DNA of 64,000 bases from Ryuthela nishihirai (lineage: Eukaryota > Arthropoda > Arachnida > Araneae > Heptathelidae): assembly GCA_038380435.1 (NCBI GenBank), contig JAWZYU010000007.1, positions 23,167,001 through 23,231,000 of the forward strand, in the 5' to 3' direction. Position 1 is the first letter of the stretch. Every line of letters begins with the position of its first letter. The position numbers and the translations under genes were made by a program. This document shows positions 55,055 to 64,000 of this stretch, piece by piece. Under the pieces are notes generated by a model that worked only from the letters and a program-made list of their open reading frames with translations, did no database searches and was not told the DNA's origin.

Positions 55055-55706
55055 CAGTCGCTCAAAAAAGTATCCGAACCCTATGGTTGATTACAGAATT
55101 CTGAAAATATATCTGACAACGATTTTTTCAGAAATTAGTCATCTGGCAACCTTCGTGTCACGTAATTACAGAATTCAGGAAAAATATCTGGAGCGCGTAC
55201 AGCAACTGTACACGCTCCAGTTACCGTTCACAGCAAACTGGAGCGTGTGCAGTGACTGCACACGCTCCAGTTTGCTGTGAACGGTCAATATTTTCGTGAG
55301 TGCTGCACACGCTCAATATTTCCGTGAGTTTGCTGCACACGCTAAATATTTCCGTGAGTGAGCCCACACGATCCAGGTCTTTGTGAGCTCACACGATCCA
55401 ATGTGCTGTGAACATTAACCGCAACCGCTCCAGTTTGCTGTGAACGGTAACTGCACACGCTCCATATTCATTGCATTATATATTCATACGCATTATATAT
55501 ATTAAAAAAGTATTCGAACACTATGGTTGATTACAGAATTCTGAAAAAATATCTGACAACGATTTTTTCAGAAATTAGTGATCTGTCAACCTTCGTGTAC
55601 GTACATGAAGGTTACCAGATCACTAATTTCTGAAAAAATCGTTGTCAGATATTTTTCCTGAATTCTGTAATCAACCATAGCGTTCGGATAATTTTTTGAG
55701 CGACTG
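55055..55706. mobile_element. Compound palindromic MITE with captured satellite, copy 2
   Basis: CAGTCGCTC... to ...GAGCGACTG with TA at 55053-55054 and 55707-55708. It has the same plan and the same joint (GTAATTACAGAATTCAGG) as copy 1, but a longer satellite (55166-55490) with CACACGCTCAATATTTCCGT units. The inner MITE lacks its first 9 bp. A perfect 30-bp stem with a TGA loop lies at 55223-55285. Confidence 0.88.
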
Positions 55707-55744
55707 TAGCAACAAAATCCACTATGATGTTTAGAATCTAAAAT

Positions 55745-56810
55745 AGCGAAGAAATTGGGACAAGTGCAATTCTTTTAATTTTCCTCCGAAACTGTAAAGT
55801 TGGCGAAGCACCACCACCGTTGCAAGTTGGTTCCAAACCCTCTCTGCTCTGCAGACGAAAGAATGGTATTTGCAATTTTTCTTAGCAGGTGGAATGCACG
55901 TGGGGTGTCTTCTCGTGTTGTTCTACTTGAAATTGTTAACAAGGGATGTTGGATGTCTTGGTGAGTTGTCCCATAAATGAGTTTGTGGCATGCATGTATT
56001 TTAAGATCCAATTCAAGTCTTCTCCCTTCCAGTGAATGGATGTTAAGATTTGTCATCCTTTATTCATATGTCAAATTGAAGTAATCTGGTAGACTTTTAA
56101 TGAACCATCTCTGTGGCGGTTCTAATGAGATAATATCACAGACGATATGAAGGGTTGTTTCACCTCTGAGCGGCACTTTTTTGCACACCATGGGCTAAAT
56201 GGCCAGGTCACATGGACCCCGAAGCTCAGAGAAGGATGGGGGAGGGAACCCACTGGAACAAGCTGTTGGGAGACAGATGGTAGCCTGCCGTCAAGGCCAT
56301 CCAGCGTGTTCTTTAACGTGCACAGGGTATGGCTCTCCCGCACACGGGGCCACGGCTTGACGTCCCATCCGACGGACGGCGGCCTTTCCAAGCCCATCGG
56401 TTTCCCCCTACTGACCGTGGGCAGGGCGGGGAATTTTGCGGAGATAAATCTCAACGCTGACCCAGCTGGGACTCGAACCTGGGAACTACAGATTACGAGC
56501 TTGGCGCGCTACCGACTGAGCCACCCCCTCCCCAACGATATGAAGACACCACATTGGTGAAGCATATTCCAGTATGGGTCGAACATAGGTGATGAAGGCA
56601 TTGACGAAGGTAACATGATTGCACTTTCGATAGCTTCTTATGATCATTCCAGCAGTGCGAAGGGCCTTGATAGCAACTTTCTTACAATGGGGTCAGAATG
56701 ACTTGGTGTAATTGAACGTGACGCCAAGAGCAGAATGTTCATGGACACTCGCGAGAGGATTGTTACCAAACCTAGATGATAGAGATAATGTGTGTCCCAA
56801 AAGTCGCTCC
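55745..56810 (-). pseudogene. LINE reverse-transcriptase C-terminal region (CR1/jockey-like), split by SINE-A
   Basis: Minus strand: HSALGVTFNYTKSF-stop-PHCKKVAIKALRTAGMIIRS, then VNAFITYVRPILEYASPMW, and beyond the SINE RMTNLNIHSLEGRRLELDL with KIHACHKLIYG. This is the thumb and post-RT segment (LGV...YVRPILEYASPVW...SLEGRR..DL) of CR1/jockey-type LINEs. At least one stop and frame changes; the catalytic core is absent from what can be seen. Confidence 0.82.
56153..56534 (-). mobile_element. SINE-A, full length, 11-bp target duplication
   Basis: ACGATATGAAG at 56142-56152 and 56535-56545. Inserted in a LINE remnant. Confidence 0.94.
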
Positions 56811-56884
56811 TCGCCTAAAATCGTACCAGAAAAATTATAACGTTGGTTTATATGATCCTTTTTTGCACCCTATAAGTTAATGGC

Positions 56885-57070
56885 ATAAGAATACCAAGGG
56901 CTCAGAGAAAGTTAGGGAATTGGAACCCACTGTACAACCGTTGATATGGAAGTCTAACGTTTAGATGGAAGTCTCCCGTCAAGGCCATCGAAAGTTTTCT
57001 TTCTCATGCCCAAGATATGGTTCTCTGGCATATGGGCCACGGCTTAACATTCTATCCAAAGGGGAGCAGT
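56885..57070 (-). mobile_element. SINE-A fragment, old
   Basis: AAGGGCTCAGAGAAAGTTAGG, CTCCCGTCAAGGCCATC and GGGCCACGGCTTAACATTCT in minus order; a short duplication of TGGAAGTCTAACG / ATGGAAGTCTCCCG interrupts it. Confidence 0.8.
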
Positions 57071-57590
57071 TTTTCATGAATATAGGCAGGGCTGTCGTGA
57101 ACTTTTGCTGGGCAGGGTTCCAAATTTTTTGCGGGGCCAAAAAAAACGCATTTATATGTACTTCTAAATTTTATAATAATAAATTATTTATTATAAGTAC
57201 AAAGTGCGGTACATATCTACATACAAATTATAGAAACACCGAATATATTATAAATATTGCATAACTTTTCTCGCTTTTTCGCCACAAAATCTTTAATTAC
57301 GTTAATGGCATAAAAAAATTGATCGACTTCGCTATTTCGGTCAATTTTGACCGAAATTTCGTTTTTTACGATGAGCTTTTCGTGGACCAGGGGGTCTTTT
57401 TTAATGCAGGGCCGGGTTACGGGGAATACGCTGAACCCGTCTGGCGCCGACCCTGACCATAGGTGTCCCTTTTCTCACGGAAGACATAACGATATTTAAA
57501 GAAGAAAATCTCAATGAAGGTCTAATAGAGACTCAAACTTGGGAACGTCAGATCAGCTATAGGAGATGTACGAGAAATGGAAGGACGAAA
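57071..57590. other. Non-coding DNA with small hairpin
   Basis: An 11-bp stem ATTTCGGTCAA / TTGACCGAAAT lies near 57334-57357. GCAGGGCCGGGTTACGGGG near 57405 recalls a hAT end, but no partner end was fixed. Confidence 0.35.
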
Positions 57591-57714
57591 TGCAGTAGAA
57601 TCTCGATTATCCAGAGTCGATTTGCCGTAAAGTCGAAAAAAAATATATACCGAAAATAACGAGGGATACGATAAAAGCGACTGCTAAAATACGCATAACA
57701 CACAATATCCTCAG

Positions 57715-57869
57715 GCAGCCATGGGCTACTGAAGTCTCAATTTACTTCTTCAAATATGTCTATCGTGAGCTACAGTTACTGTATTCGGCCACTCAACGCC
57801 AATTCTAACAAAGCCCTGTTTGAAATTGTCTGCTCACAGCATCTTAGGTCTTCCCTTTTCTGAGGCCTT
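57715..57869 (-). mobile_element. LINE 3' fragment, same family as 21400
   Basis: CAGCCATGGGCTACTGAAGTC, ATCTTAGGTCTTCCC and CTGAGGCCTTCAGACAC parallel the LINE remnants at 21400 and 23917. Confidence 0.6.
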
Positions 57870-57882
57870 CAGACACAAGAGA

Positions 57883-58290
57883 TGGGGCGGGGGTGGCTCA
57901 GTCGGTAGCGCGCCAGGCTCGTAATTTGTAGTCTCCAGGTTCGAGTCCCAGCTGGGTCAGCGTTGAGATTTATCTCCGCAAAATTCCCCGCTCTGCCCAC
58001 GGTCAGTAAGCGACACCGATGGGCTTGGAAAGGCCGCTGCCCGTCGGATTGGGCGTTAAGCCGTGGTCCTGTGTGCGGGAGAGCCATACTCCGTGTGAGG
58101 GAGACCATTAATCTGTGGACGTTAAAGAACATGCTGGATGGCCTTGACGGGAGGCTACCATCTGTCTCCCAACAGCTGTTCCAGTGGGTCCCCTCCCCCA
58201 TCCTTCTCTGAGCCTTCGGGGTCCATGTGACCTGGCCATTTAGCCCATGGTGTGCAAAAAAGTGCCGCTCAGAGGTAAAACAACCCAACC
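57883..58290 (+). mobile_element. SINE-A with ~20-bp insertion, 13-bp target duplication
   Basis: CAGACACAAGAGA at 57870-57882 and 58291-58303. After GAGAGCCATAC it has extra sequence ending ATTAATCTGTGGACG instead of CCTGTGCACG, a variant shared with the copy at 59289. Confidence 0.94.
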
Positions 58291-58711
58291 CAGACACAAG
58301 AGACATTCTCTTATTGAAGGGAACGAAAAGGAAGGGCTGTCAGAGGCAGTGTGGTCTATTCCTCTAGCCTACTATGACACCATTTTCATTTATTTTTTAC
58401 TCTGCTAAAGCGGATCAACCACACAGGATTTTGATTACGGCTAAAATACTATGTGACAATAAATAATGCATTTGATAAAAGTTTTCATGCAGCACATGTT
58501 TTCAGAAGAATTCGCCGAAAGGTGAATGAAGGAAAAGGTGAAGTTCCTACTGTCCAATTTTAAATGAATAACGTAAGGTTATGCTACGATATTTTCTAAA
58601 CATTTTTAAGTTTTTGCTCGTTTGTTATAGATGACGGACGAATCAGCAGAAAATTTGATTATCAGGGATTGTTTTTCCCCATTCATTCTGGATAATCGAG
58701 AGTCTATTGTA

Positions 58712-59116
58712 AATATTTCACACATAGCAAGGGTTGGTAGAGGAATGTTTAAAGAAGGGATGGAACGAAAGAGAGAAACCAATTTTCGTTTCTGTATTAA
58801 AAACACCGTTTAACGATTAAAAAGAAAAAAGTCATATTTTCATTTTAAAAGCTGATAATAAAAGGAACGAGCTTGGGTGAATGCAGATATATTTCATATG
58901 GTAATTTATCGGCAACTCCAAATGCAAATTTATTATTTCCAAAAAAGGAGATACCCTTCACATTATTTTACATTAATCTATTAAAATTCAAGAATAAAAT
59001 AACACACACGGGTATCTGTGGCAATCTAAGCATACTTATTCTCATTTGCTTTAAACATATTACCAGTAAATTGTTATTTATCTTAAAACTAGGGGAGGAA
59101 GTTTGAAAACATTTGC
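58712..59116. other. Non-coding DNA
   Basis: Nothing recognised. Confidence 0.35.
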
Positions 59117-59288
59117 ACGTCAGGCTCACAATTCGTAGTTCCCAGATTCGAGTCCCACCTGGGTCACTGTTGAGATATATCTCCGCTAAACAATTGCCTT
59201 CGATCAGAAAAGGGGCCACCGATAGGCTTCCGATGGAAAACGTAAAGCCGTGACTCCCTGTGCAGGAAAGCCGTACCTTATGCACTTT
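59117..59288 (+). mobile_element. SINE-A 5' part, old
   Basis: CAGGCTCACAATTCGTAGTTC, B-box GATTCGAGTCC, TTATGCACTTT; ends where the next SINE begins tail-first. Confidence 0.8.
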
Positions 59289-59530
59289 GTGGGTTGGGTT
59301 GTTTTACCTCTGGGCGACACTTTTTTTTTGCACACCATGGGCTAAATGGCCAGGTCACAAGGACCCCGAAGGCTCAGAGAAGGATGGGGGAGGGAACCCA
59401 CTGGAATAGCTGTTGGGAGACAGATGGTAGCCTCCCGTCAAGGCCATCCAGCATGTTCTTTAACGTCCACAGATTAATGCTCTCCCGCACACGGGGCCAC
59501 GGCTTAACGTCCAATCCGACGGACGGTCGA
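59289..59530 (-). mobile_element. SINE-A 3' two-thirds, ATTAATCTGTGG subtype
   Basis: Minus strand from GTGGGTTGGG to about CCGACGGACGGTCGAC; contains CCACAGATTAATGC in place of the usual GCACAGGGTATGGC, as in the copy at 57883. Confidence 0.85.
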
Positions 59531-59603
59531 CTTCGACACGTCGCTGTCCCTGTACGCTGGATGTTCGTTACTTGGCGATATGCATGATGTTGCAGTACCC
59601 TTG

Positions 59604-60011
59604 CGCCAGGCTCGTAATCTGAAGTTCCCAGGTTCGAATCCCAGCTGGATCAGCTTTGAGACTTATCTCCGCAAAACTCCCCACCCTGCCCAAGGTCAGT
59701 AGGGTACACCGATGGGCTTGAAAAGGCCGCCATCTGTCGGATGAGACATTAAGCCGTGGCCCCCTGTGCGGGAGAGCCACACCCTGTGCACGTTAAAGAA
59801 CACGCTGGATGGCCTTGACGGGAGGCTATCATCTGTCTCCTAACAGCTGTTCCAGTGGATCCCCTCCCCCAACCTTCTCCGAGTCTTCGGGTCCATGTGA
59901 CCTGGCCATTTGTTTGGCCAACCCAACCCACAACGTGCACAAGGTATGGCTTTCCTGCACAGAGAGTCACGACTTTTTACCTCTCAGAGGTAAAACAAAC
60001 CAAACCAAAAA
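59604..60011 (+). mobile_element. SINE-A, rearranged 3' end, 12-bp target duplication
   Basis: GCAGTACCCTTG at 59592-59603 and 60012-60023 encloses a 5'-truncated SINE-A. After CTGGCCATTTG it has TTTGGCCAACCCAACCCA and then an inverted piece of SINE-A (AACGTGCACAAGGTATGG) before the normal GAGGTAAAACA tail. The duplication outside shows that the rearranged form integrated, or that it arose during integration. Confidence 0.88.
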
Positions 60012-60023
60012 GCAGTACCCTTG

Positions 60024-60404
60024 GCTTATCCTGTTTTCCTCACAGTCGAGAAAGCACTGCGAAATATTTTCTAATCGAAGAGAGGGAGTCGACCACGACT
60101 TTTTTTCTTTCCTCCCACATAACTAGTCTCTCAGGTGACCATTCAATAAGGAATTGTAATCATGTGCATATCTACACCAATACAACGCTTCATTGATTTG
60201 CAGGGCTTTATTTCTCCTCCTTAATGATATTGTAAGTTCCGTGTTGCATTTTTATATCTTATAAATATTTTATTTCTGCTGTTTTCTCAGCTTTTTCATG
60301 GATTTTCTCTTTGGCGTATTTATTGCAGCTCTGAACATATAGCTCCAAAAGGGTATGGTGCTTAAAAATGTTCCAAAATTACAGGATTAAGGAAGTTTGT
60401 AACT
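60024..60404. other. Non-coding DNA
   Basis: Nothing recognised. Confidence 0.35.
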
Positions 60405-61720
60405 CAAAAAACTGACAGGGGTTATTTGAAACTAATAAACTTGATTTGCGGATAAGTGACACCAAGAAACTAGATTATGAAGTAGGTGACATCAAAAATC
60501 TGGGTTAGTTGTTACAAGATACGAAAATCAGGATTAAGGGTATGACACACGAAAAAAAGCAAATTAGCAATGCATGACACCAAAAAACTGGATTAGGGAT
60601 ATGTGACACCGAGAAACTGAATTGGGATATATGAATTCAAAAAAACTTGGATTAGGGTTAGATGACACCAAAAAATTGAATTGGGATGCATGACACCAAA
60701 AACCTGGATTAGGAATATGTGACACCGAGAGACTGAATTGGGATATATGAATTCAAAAAACTGGGATTAAGGTTAGATGACACCAAAAAATAGAATTGGG
60801 ATGCATGACACCAAAAAACTGGATTAGGGATATGTGACACCGAGAGACTGAATTGGGATATATGAATTCAAAAAACTTGGATTAGGGTTAGATGACACCA
60901 AAAAAACAGAATTGGGATGCATGACTTCAAAAACTGAATTTGGAGTGAGTGACACCAATAACCTGTATTAGAAGGTATGTGACACTAAAAACACTGAAGT
61001 ATATGACACTAAAAAAGTGGCTTAAGAAGTGTGTGATCAAAAAATTGAATTATGGTTTTATGACACTGAAGAAGATGATCTGGAAGATGTGATGCCAAAC
61101 AATTGGAGTAGAAGTATGTGACACCATTAGGTAAGTGATTTAAGTGTACGTAGCACTGAAAAACATGATTGCGGGAACGTGAAACCAAAGAAGTAGATGA
61201 GGGAGATATGACACCAAAACAACTGGATCAGGGAGGTACATGACGCGAAAAAAAACTGGATTAGTGGGTAATCATAGCCCCAAAAACTCAATTTTGGGGT
61301 ATGTGGAACCAAAAAAAAATGCATTGAATTTTTTGTGGAATCAAATTATTTCGAATTGAAGGGTATCTGACACCACAACATAAACTGGATTAAGGTGATC
61401 TGTGACACCAAGAAACTGGATTAGAGGTGCACCCCGGTGTGTGACCCCAAAAACAACTGAATTAAAGGAACATGATATAAGAAAAATGGATTATGGGTGA
61501 CATAAAAAATTGATTTCGTGGTACGTGACACGAAAAAAAATGATTAGGAGTAGGGGCAACTATATATGGAGATGTGGAATCAAAAAATATAAGATAATAT
61601 ATAATACAAAAAAATGGATTGAATGATTCATTACCAGAAGGAAAATTGAATTAGGGACTACATATACAAAAATTCGAATATGATATGTGGCACCGAAATA
61701 CTAATTATGGTCACAGCAAA
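60405..61720. repeat. ~29-bp minisatellite with 116-bp higher-order repeat
   Basis: Basic unit of the type GTGACACCAAAAAACTGGATTAGG. In 60571-60918 four variant units form a 116-bp block repeated three times (TGCATGAC at 60571, 60687, 60802, 60918). Toward 61720 the units decay. About 1.3 kb in all. Confidence 0.92.
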
Positions 61721-62000
61721 AAAACTGAAAATAAGTCTTTAATTCTTTAAACAATATGTTGTTTATAATAATTATTATTTTACATGACGTAAAAAAATAT
61801 TGGATTTTGACTGCATGACAAAAAGACGTATTATAATGACAGACTGTTGCCAAATATCCATAGCATATGTCCTGCCTGAGAAACTTTTCATGCAAATAAT
61901 CAAACTAGGTAAGTTCAATTACCCACACACACTATTTCAAAAAAAATCAATAACTCTTTATCAATAAAAAAGATTCACCTGAATCTAAAAGCTAAGTCAC
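61721..62000. other. Non-coding DNA
   Basis: Contains TCTTTAAACAATATGTTGTT (61744-61763), which recurs at 63569. Confidence 0.4.
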
Positions 62001-62009
62001 CAGTAGAGA

Positions 62010-62396
62010 TGGGGCGGGGGTGGCTCAGTCGGTAGTGCGCCAGGCTCGTAATCTGTATTCCCAGGTTCGAGTCCCAGCTGGGTCATCGTTGAGATTTATC
62101 TCCGCGAAAATTCCCCGCCTTGCCCACGGTCAGTAAGGGACACCGATGGGCTTGGAAAGGCCGCCGTCCGTCGGATGGGACGTTAAGCCGTGGTCCCGTG
62201 TGCGGGAGAGCCATACCCTGTGCACGTTAAAGAACACGCTGGATGGCCTTGACGGGAGGCTACCATCTGTCTCCCAACAGCTGTTCCAGTGGGTCCCCTC
62301 CCCCAACCCTCTCTGAGCCTTCGGGGTCCATGTGACCTGGCCATTTAGCCCATGGTGTGCAAAAAAAGTGCCGCTCAGAGGTAAAACAACCCAACC
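62010..62396 (+). mobile_element. SINE-A, full length
   Basis: GGGGCGGGGGTGG head to CAACCCAACCC tail. CAGTAGA flanks both sides (62001-62007 and 62397-62403, boundary bases shared with the tail). Confidence 0.93.
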
Positions 62397-62439
62397 CAGT
62401 AGAAATTGTTACAATGCATCACGAAAACAATAAATGATG

Positions 62440-62760
62440 GAGATATTAACGAGAAATGGGGAATTTCGGCGACAGAGCTCACACCAAACAGCAGATACCG
62501 AACTGTCGAGGAGCAACGGAAGAGTTCGATCGATTCCTGCAATCGCGAACCCAAGTGGCCGTGATCGCAAGGTCCGCTGCAGGACAGAATCGAAGATTTT
62601 CCAGTGTCGTCATTGATCCATTCCGATACGAAGTACGCTTGCGTCGAGGGTAATTGCTTAGCCATTGATTGGTCGCGATTGTCTGTGTCCTTGATAGCCT
62701 CGCCCCAGGACGTCGTCGACATCAACTCGCAGCCCAAGCGCAGCACAAACAGGGAGGAAA
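62440..62760. promoter_or_regulatory. CpG-rich island, candidate promoter
   Basis: Dense CpG (TTCGATCGATTCC, GTCGTCGACATC, TTGGTCGCGATTG) and an inverted CCAAT box (ATTGG in TTGATTGGTCGCG, about 62664) in otherwise AT-rich DNA, not matching any repeat here. Overlapping 167- and 168-codon frames (62604-63107 plus, 62375-62881 minus) look fortuitous. Confidence 0.3.
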
Positions 62761-63070
62761 AAAATGGCAATTTGCTCCTGCAGAGCAATGATGTCTTTAG
62801 TGGAAAGATTTCAACATACAAATTTAAAGCTTTTGCATTCATTTTGTTATCAGCATTATTATTTCCTTTTTTTTCTCTCAACGCAATATTTCTTAAAGAG
62901 TTTATCAGGAACTGCTTAACTTCGCGTGAATGCCTCGAAAAATTTTCTGTTTATTGGTCGAAATGGGAGAAAAATTTTCGAATGGGAGAAAAATGCTCTG
63001 AGATTATTATATTGCGAATGAAGACTTCCTTGTTGTTACTTAGTTACCAAGACTTTTTTGTAGTGGAAAG
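62761..63070. other. Non-coding DNA
   Basis: Nothing recognised; a 14-bp local duplication GGGAGAAAAATTTTCG / GGGAGAAAAATGCTC near 62965-62996. Confidence 0.35.
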
Positions 63071-63590
63071 CGTTAACACGTTTATGAAAAAAACGATCTA
63101 TTGTTAGCACGCTTTTAAAAAGAATCAATCTCTTTCTAGCAAGTTTGAGGGCGGGGGCAGCGGTCAAAGTTAATTCCTTAGTCGGTAGCGCCATGCCGCC
63201 GTCCGTCAGTTCGGACATTAAGCCGTGGCCTCGTTTGCGGGAGAGCCATACCCTGTGCACGTTAAAGAACACGCTGGATGTCCTTGACGGGAGGCTACCA
63301 TTCATTCCACCGGGAGGCTACCATCAACAGTTGTTCCAGTGAATCCCCTCACCCAACCTTCTCTGAGCCATCGGGGTCCATGTGACCTGGCCATTTAGCC
63401 CATGGTGTGCAAAAAATTGCCGCTCAGAGGTAAAACAGCCCAACTCTAACAAGTTTTTTAAAAATAATCACATGTTTATCACGTTTTCAAAAAACGGCAA
63501 GTTGTAAGCACATTTTTAAGAAAACGATCCATTGTTAGCACGTCTTTGAAAATATCTATTGTTAGCATTTCTTTAAACAATATGTTGTTT
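63071..63590. repeat. ~31-bp minisatellite (GTTAGCACG...AACGATC) split by SINE-A
   Basis: Units such as GTTAACACGTTTATGAAAA, GTTAGCACGCTTTTAAAAA and GTAAGCACATTTTTAAGAA lie on both sides of the SINE at 63147. The array ends in TCTTTAAACAATATGTTGTT, also found after the minisatellite at 61720. Confidence 0.75.
63147..63444 (+). mobile_element. SINE-A with internal deletions, 12-bp target duplication
   Basis: TCTAGCAAGTTT (63135-63146) and TCTAACAAGTTT (63445-63456) flank it, one mismatch. The head is disrupted, the segment before GCCGCCGTCCGTC is missing, and GGGAGGCTACCAT is duplicated. Confidence 0.88.
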
Positions 63591-63603
63591 ATAATAAACA
63601 AAA

Positions 63604-63783
63604 AAATAAATATTCCCTCAGCCACTGCTTGCCACAGAGGTCTGACAGGAGCCTCTAATAGTAGAAAAAAAACTCCATAGTAGAAAGCCCGTGAGGATGG
63701 TGGGTCTTCAGCAGGAAAACAATACGAACATCCATGCCTTGCCTTACCCTGGGCTCGAACCCAGGTCCCTTAGATCAGTAGTC
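63604..63783 (-). mobile_element. SINE-B, diverged
   Basis: Minus-strand copy with B-box GGTTCGAGCCC (GGGCTCGAACCCAGG here) and CTGACAGGAGCC body. Short duplication of CCATAGTAGAAA; the end of the head is lost. Confidence 0.85.
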
Positions 63784-63800
63784 TGTAGACATTCGAGGGG

Positions 63801-63853
63801 TCACCGATGAGCTTGGAAACGCTTTCGTCCCTCGGTTGGAATGTTGAATCACA
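63801..63853 (+). mobile_element. SINE-A fragment
   Basis: GTCACCGATGAGCTTGGAAA and CGTCCCTCGGTTGGAATGTT match the middle of SINE-A. Confidence 0.65.
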
Positions 63854-63894
63854 CCTAGTCACTTTTGCTCGAGGGGCAAGCGAGGGGAGATGTT

Positions 63895-64000
63895 CGTGCC
63901 CAAGGCCAGCAAGTAAGGAGAAATGATAGCATCCAGGGCCAGCAAGTAAGGAGAAATGATAGCACCCAGGGCCAGCAAGTAAAAAGAAATGATAGCACCA
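63895..64000. repeat. 33-bp tandem repeat running off the window
   Basis: GGCCAGCAAGTAAGGAGAAA starts at 63904, 63937 and 63970 (the last with AA for GG), exact 33-bp spacing, continuing past the right edge. Confidence 0.93.

Larger units (their letters stand above)
57593..58709. mobile_element. Tigger/pogo-like element with LINE and SINE insertions
   Basis: Left end CAGTAGAATCTCGATTATCC; right end is the complement of CAATAGACTCTCGATTATCC. The right flank is TA (58710-58711), the left is TG, perhaps a mutated TA. CTCGATTATCC-type ends are characteristic of Tigger/pogo elements. Inside are a LINE fragment and a SINE-A; no transposase remains. Confidence 0.6.

Noticed and set aside
57071..57460. 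hAT-like element with GCAGGGCCGG ends
   Set aside because: One end-like sequence was seen, but no convincing matching end or 8-bp duplication could be fixed.
60405..61720. CRISPR-like array
   Set aside because: Units are adjacent and variable with no unique spacers; it is a minisatellite.
62375..63107. Overlapping 168-codon (minus) and 167-codon (plus) frames
   Set aside because: They overlap on opposite strands across a CpG-rich island that lacks stops by composition; no domain seen in either.

Overview
The window looks like non-genic, repeat-dominated nuclear DNA from an arthropod. A chelicerate (spider-like) source is the best guess, but this rests on remembered family resemblance and no marker gene settles it. 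The base composition is AT-rich and no bacterial-type gene layout, operon or ribosome binding site is present. Almost every recognisable feature is a transposable element, a tRNA-derived SINE, a foldback/MITE or a tandem repeat. No complete host protein-coding gene was found. Two CpG-rich islands (about 31.9-32.4 kb and 62.4-62.8 kb) are the only places that look like host promoters or first exons.

Layout: 0.4-0.8 kb, minisatellite enclosed by an inverted repeat. 0.9-2.5 kb, frameshifted copy of a multicopy arthropod protein family (minus strand). 4.25-10.72 kb, an intact and very young Ty3/gypsy-type LTR retrotransposon with two 726-bp LTRs (one mismatch seen), a 4-bp target duplication, tRNA-Leu-type primer site and one 1691-codon gag-pol frame. 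11-20 kb, foldback elements including a ~2-kb palindrome (13.3-15.3 kb) with two SINEs at its centre. 20-25 kb, SINEs, two related LINE reverse-transcriptase remnants and a minisatellite. 25.7-28.7 kb, a ~3-kb array of ~150-bp repeats linked to a large hairpin, with a second copy of the same package at 49.7-50.3 kb. 28.7-31.5 kb, a Tc1-like remnant, a 214-bp near-perfect palindromic MITE, a hAT-like element holding a SINE and a LINE tail, and a SINE inside a SINE. 33.8-34.4 kb, a piggyBac-like TTAA element with two perfect hairpins. 36.3-37.6 kb, a full-length but dead mariner. 43.2-47.9 kb, a second, deleted gypsy element of the same family, with a SINE in its 5' LTR and a dead Tc1/mariner (36 residues between the last two catalytic positions) in its 3' LTR. 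51-56 kb, hAT MITEs, two compound palindromic MITEs that share a captured satellite, and another LINE remnant. 57.6-60.0 kb, a Tigger/pogo-like element and a SINE cluster. 60.4-64.0 kb, three minisatellites and more SINEs.

Two tRNA-derived SINE families dominate. SINE-A (about 385-390 bp, tRNA-Met-like head, CCAAC-type tail) has about 23 copies or fragments, and many have clear 10-14 bp target duplications. SINE-B (about 200 bp, ATTT-type tail) has 8. Only the first gypsy element appears able to encode all its own functions. The other protein-coding elements are broken, and the SINEs and MITEs depend on partners not seen here. All family names come from reading motifs by eye; no database search was run.
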